A DNA stretch of 16,825 nucleotides from an uncultured Propionibacteriaceae bacterium (lineage in GTDB: Bacteria; Actinomycetota; Actinomycetes; Propionibacteriales; Propionibacteriaceae), in the NCBI GenBank assembly GCA_936941515.1, contig CAKZJI010000245.1:1-16825 (forward strand), written 5' to 3'. The position numbers and the translations under genes were made by a program. Positions 14,746 to 16,825 of this stretch are shown in pieces (the stretch's first letter is position 1; each line of letters begins with the position of its first letter). The notes beneath the pieces were generated by a model, which worked only from the letters and a program-made list of their open reading frames with translations, was not told the origin of the DNA and ran no database searches.

Positions 14746-15276
14746 ATGGCAGCACCCGACTCCGTCCGACTGGCCATGCCCGCCGAGGCCGTGGACATCG
14801 CCCGACTACAGCGGAGGGCGTGGTCACGCACCCCCGGCATGGAGCCTGCGCTGGCTGCCTTCCCCGCAGACCATGCGGTCCGCACCTGGCATGAGGCCAT
14901 CGTCAAACCTCCACTGGCCCACTGCCGAGTTCTCGTGGCACTCGGCCGAGGACAGGTTGTGGGCTTCGCCGTCACCGGCCCGAGCAATGATCCTGACGCC
15001 GAGGCAACCGACGGCATGGTGGCAGAGTTCATCACCGACGAAGAGTTGGGCGATCACGCAGCCCGCCTGATGAACGCAGCGGTCGACACCCTGCGCGCCG
15101 ACGGCTACGAGACCGTCACGTGGTGGGTGCGCGCCGACGACGATCCCCTGCGCGGGTTCCTGGTGGAATCTGGCTGGGGCGCAGACGGCGCGCACCGCTG
15201 CCTAGGGTTCGAGGATGAGGCGGACGCCGTCAAGCAGGTCAGGCTTCGCACCCAGATTGCAGGAGACGAGGGCTGA
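14746..15276 (+). CDS. GNAT-family N-acetyltransferase
   Basis: A 176-aa acetyltransferase-fold protein, the only plus-strand gene in the window. An opening strand VRLAMPAEAVDIARLQRRAW fits the GNAT N-terminus, VLVALGRGQVVGFAVTGPS (62-80) is the core beta-hairpin, FITDEELGDHAARLMNAAVDTLRADGY covers the acetyl-CoA-binding region, and WWVRADDDPLRGFLVESGWGADG is the C-terminal strand-helix. The Q/RxxGxG/A loop is not clearly conserved (EELGDHA stands in its place), so substrate and activity are unknown. The ATG follows a -10 box by 7 bp. It is divergent from rnj and convergent with dapB, breaking what is otherwise a uniform minus-strand block. Confidence 0.85.
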   Translation: MAAPDSVRLAMPAEAVDIARLQRRAWSRTPGMEPALAAFPADHAVRTWHEAIVKPPLAHCRVLVALGRGQVVGFAVTGPSNDPDAEATDGMVAEFITDEELGDHAARLMNAAVDTLRADGYETVTWWVRADDDPLRGFLVESGWGADGAHRCLGFEDEADAVKQVRLRTQIAGDEG

Positions 15277-15290
15277 GGGAATCCCTGAGC
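15272..15290 (+). terminator. Weak imperfect hairpin at the GNAT gene end
   Basis: GCT-g-AGGGA-a-TCCCT-g-AGC is an imperfect inverted repeat overlapping the GNAT stop. The loop is minimal and there is no U-tract. It may help end transcription toward dapB, but it is weak. Confidence 0.2.
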
Positions 15291-15444
15291 GAAGGTGACG
15301 CTCCAGGTGTCCTGTTCGTCAGTCAGAGGCTGCTTGCGGGGCGAATGCTGCGCCAAGGCAGCCAACCGAACCCGCACTGGACGTACCGTGCGCGAGGTGT
15401 CGTAACCGGAACCGAAACTCCCAACGCACTCACGCAACGTGACG
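15277..15444. other. Unassigned 168-bp gap between converging GNAT and dapB genes
   Basis: No convincing gene, tRNA or strong terminator is seen. A frame on the minus strand crosses the gap (15105-15455) but starts at a TTG inside dapB and runs antisense through GNAT, so it is probably a shadow. An 18-bp imperfect direct repeat brackets the gap (15285-15302 and 15429-15446; the last eight bases, GTGACGCT, are identical). Confidence 0.5.
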
Positions 15445-16185
15445 CTAGATCCCAATCACTTCCTCGATGCCCTCGGTGAGCCCAGGATGGTTCACCACCC
15501 ACCGGATTCCTGCGAGCACTCCCGGCATGAAGCTGGCCCTGTCGAAGGAGTCGTGCCGGATCGTCAGGGTCTCGCCGTGGGTTCCGAGCAACACCTCCTG
15601 ATGGGCGACAAGCCCCTGCAGTCGGACTCCGTGGATGTGGATGCCCTCCACCACCGCGCCGCGGGCTCCGGCGTCATGCACCGTGGCGTCCGGCACCGGG
15701 CCGAGTCCCGCCTCCCTCCTCACAGCGGCAATTTTCGAGGCCGTGGTGGCCGAGGTGCCGGAGGGCGCATCGGCTTTATTCGGGTGGTGCAACTCCACAA
15801 TCTCAACACTCGGGTAGAACGGGGCAGCCTTGGACGCGAACTGCATCATGAGCACCGCGCCGATGGAGAAGTTGGAGGCGATCAACACGCCAGTGCCGGG
15901 GTGCTGATCACATAGACGCCGCACCTCGGACATGCGCTCGGGTGTGAACCCAGTGGTCCCGATGACCATGTGGATTCCCCGTTCCACACACCATGCGATG
16001 TTTCCCATGACTGCATCCGGATGGGTGAAGTCCACCACGACCCGGGCCCGTCCAACCTGTTCGCATGGCTCTCCCAGGTCCACGCCGCCCGCCACCTCAA
16101 GCTCTGGGTCCTGCTCAACGGCGTGGCGAACCTCGCTGCCCATCTTTCCGCCGACCCCGAAGATTCCCACCTGAATTCTGCTCAT
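15445..16185 (-). CDS. dapB: 4-hydroxy-tetrahydrodipicolinate reductase
   Basis: Reduces 4-hydroxy-tetrahydrodipicolinate with NAD(P)H in the diaminopimelate/lysine pathway. It has 246 aa. GVGGKMG (10-16) is the dinucleotide-binding loop, GTTG (76-79) and ASNFSIGA (103-110) are conserved, and EIVELHHPNKADAPSGT (128-144) is the family signature with the catalytic His pair and Lys137. The ATG at 16183-16185 has AAAGGG 5 nt upstream; an in-frame extension to 16209 adds eight unconserved residues. It lies 113 bp downstream of pnp across two hairpins, so it may have its own promoter, which I could not define. dapA is not adjacent. Confidence 0.97.
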   Translation of the reverse strand: MSRIQVGIFGVGGKMGSEVRHAVEQDPELEVAGGVDLGEPCEQVGRARVVVDFTHPDAVMGNIAWCVERGIHMVIGTTGFTPERMSEVRRLCDQHPGTGVLIASNFSIGAVLMMQFASKAAPFYPSVEIVELHHPNKADAPSGTSATTASKIAAVRREAGLGPVPDATVHDAGARGAVVEGIHIHGVRLQGLVAHQEVLLGTHGETLTIRHDSFDRASFMPGVLAGIRWVVNHPGLTEGIEEVIGI

Positions 16186-16210
16186 CACTACCCTTTCTGT
16201 TCTCGTCATG

Positions 16211-16229
16211 CCAGGCCATCCGGGCCTGG
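16211..16229 (-). terminator. Second hairpin between pnp and dapB
   Basis: CCAGGCC (16211-16217) and GGCCTGG (16223-16229) form a perfect 7-bp stem with a 5-nt loop, 25 bp upstream of the dapB start. It could be part of a tandem pnp terminator or a leader structure of dapB. Confidence 0.4.
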
Positions 16230-16232
16230 TCT

Positions 16233-16242
16233 TGCATATGCA
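16233..16242. repeat. 10-bp perfect palindrome TGCATATGCA
   Basis: A perfect, AT-rich palindrome between the two hairpins of the pnp-dapB gap, in an otherwise GC-rich stretch. It might be a small operator or overlap a -10 region for dapB (CATATG). No regulator can be assigned. Confidence 0.25.
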
Positions 16243-16243
16243 C

Positions 16244-16277
16244 AGGAGCCGGCCGCCTCACGGGCAGGCCGGCTCCT
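16244..16277 (-). terminator. pnp terminator hairpin
   Basis: A perfect 11-bp GC-rich stem (AGGAGCCGGCC at 16244-16254, GGCCGGCTCCT at 16267-16277) with a 12-nt loop, 21 bp after the pnp stop. No U-tract follows. It is a likely terminator or a 3' stabilising structure for pnp mRNA. Confidence 0.65.
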
Positions 16278-16298
16278 CAAAGCCCCGAATGGATCGGA

Positions 16299-16825
16299 TC
16301 AGGCCTCCTCGGCCTTCTCCTCGTCCTCCCCCTCAAGCACAGGGATCAAGCTCAGCTTGCCACGGTCATCAATCTCGGAGATCTCAACTTGGAGCTTCTG
16401 CCCGACGGAAACCACGTCCTCGACATTCTCGACGCGTTTGCCACCCGCCAGGGAACGCAGCTTGCTGATGTGCAGCAGCCCATCCTTGCCCGGCAGCAAC
16501 GAGACGAACGCCCCGAACGTGGTCAGCTTGACGACAGTGCCGAGATACCGCTCCCCCTTCTCCGGGAGATGCGGGTTGGCGATGGCGTTGATGGCCGACA
16601 CCGCAGCCTCCGCGGCCTCTCCCGTCTCAGCGCCGACATAGATGGTGCCGTCGTCCTCGATCGTGATGTTCGCAGCCGTGTCGTCCTGGATCTGGTTGAT
16701 GACCTTGCCCTTGGGGCCGATGACCTCGCCGATCTTGTCGACGGGGATACGGAGGGTCACGATCCGGGGAGCGAAGGGGCTCATCTCGTCCGGCACGTCG
16801 ATAGCCTCACCCATCACCTCAAGCA
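16299..16825 (-). CDS. pnp: Polyribonucleotide nucleotidyltransferase (C-terminal part, 5' end beyond window)
   Basis: Phosphorolytic 3'-5' exoribonuclease of mRNA decay. Only the C-terminal 174 complete codons are in the window. After the linker [18 protein letters not shown] comes a KH domain with [12 protein letters not shown] and an S1 RNA-binding domain ([28 protein letters not shown]), then an acidic tail ending EDEEKAEEA. The frame is open to the window edge, where codons before the first visible Val-Met read Leu-Glu, consistent with a longer protein; a start at 16817 would be artificial. A strong hairpin follows the stop at 16299. Confidence 0.97.
   Translation of the reverse strand, partial: LEVMGEAIDVPDEMSPFAPRIVTLRIPVDKIGEVIGPKGKVINQIQDDTAANITIEDDGTIYVGAETGEAAEAAVSAINAIANPHLPEKGERYLGTVVKLTTFGAFVSLLPGKDGLLHISKLRSLAGGKRVENVEDVVSVGQKLQVEISEIDDRGKLSLIPVLEGEDEEKAEEA

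Noticed and set aside
15277..15444. tRNA or small structured RNA in the unassigned gap
   Set aside because: Looked for a T-arm-like GGTTCGA and a cloverleaf on both strands; GGTTCGGTTGG is present but no matching stems could be paired.
15105..15455. 116-codon minus-strand frame across the GNAT-dapB gap
   Set aside because: It starts at a TTG inside dapB without a ribosome-binding site and continues antisense through GNAT; its sequence shows no domain.
1..16825. CRISPR array, insertion sequence or prophage genes
   Set aside because: No regularly spaced repeats of 20 bp or more, no transposase or integrase motifs and no phage structural genes were seen on either strand.

Overview
The window is a GC-rich chromosomal segment of an actinobacterium (Actinomycetota). 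The evidence is the gene order (rpmB, recG, rsmD, coaD, DUF177, rpmF, rnc, mutM, smc, ftsY), an FtsY with an N-terminal membrane helix, frequent GTG starts, and TANNNT -10 boxes placed for leaderless transcripts. A member of or near the Propionibacteriaceae is my guess only; sequence alone does not settle it. Every recognisable gene except one reads on the minus strand, so the gene flow runs from the right end to the left.

Right part (about 16825 to 12668): the 3' end of pnp (KH and S1 domains), a strong hairpin, dapB, a 168-bp unassigned gap, one plus-strand GNAT acetyltransferase, a short divergent promoter region, RNase J (rnj), and rpmB (ribosomal protein L28) with its own promoter and a strong terminator. 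pnp and rnj make this an RNA-decay neighbourhood beside a lysine and cell-wall precursor gene.

Middle part (about 12620 to 10782): an accessory insert in the core rpmB-recG slot. It holds a possible 46-aa CxxC microprotein, a 141-aa helix-turn-helix protein (probable antitoxin) and a 371-aa zeta-toxin-like P-loop kinase. A 28-codon reading frame with a good ribosome-binding site overlaps the kinase 3' end and stops just before recG. This is the least ordinary part of the window.

Left part (10771 to 1): a tightly packed chain of recG, rsmD, coaD, DUF177 (yceD-like), rpmF, rnc, mutM, a GtrA-family membrane protein, smc, and ftsY, which is cut by the window start. Several junctions are 4-base NTGA stop/start overlaps (ATGA at recG/rsmD and rsmD/coaD, GTGA at coaD/DUF177, possibly CTGA at rpmF/rnc). 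This points to one translationally coupled operon for recombination and repair, CoA synthesis, ribosome assembly, RNA processing, chromosome segregation and protein targeting. The GtrA-like gene is the odd member.

No tRNA, rRNA, CRISPR array, transposase or phage gene was seen.
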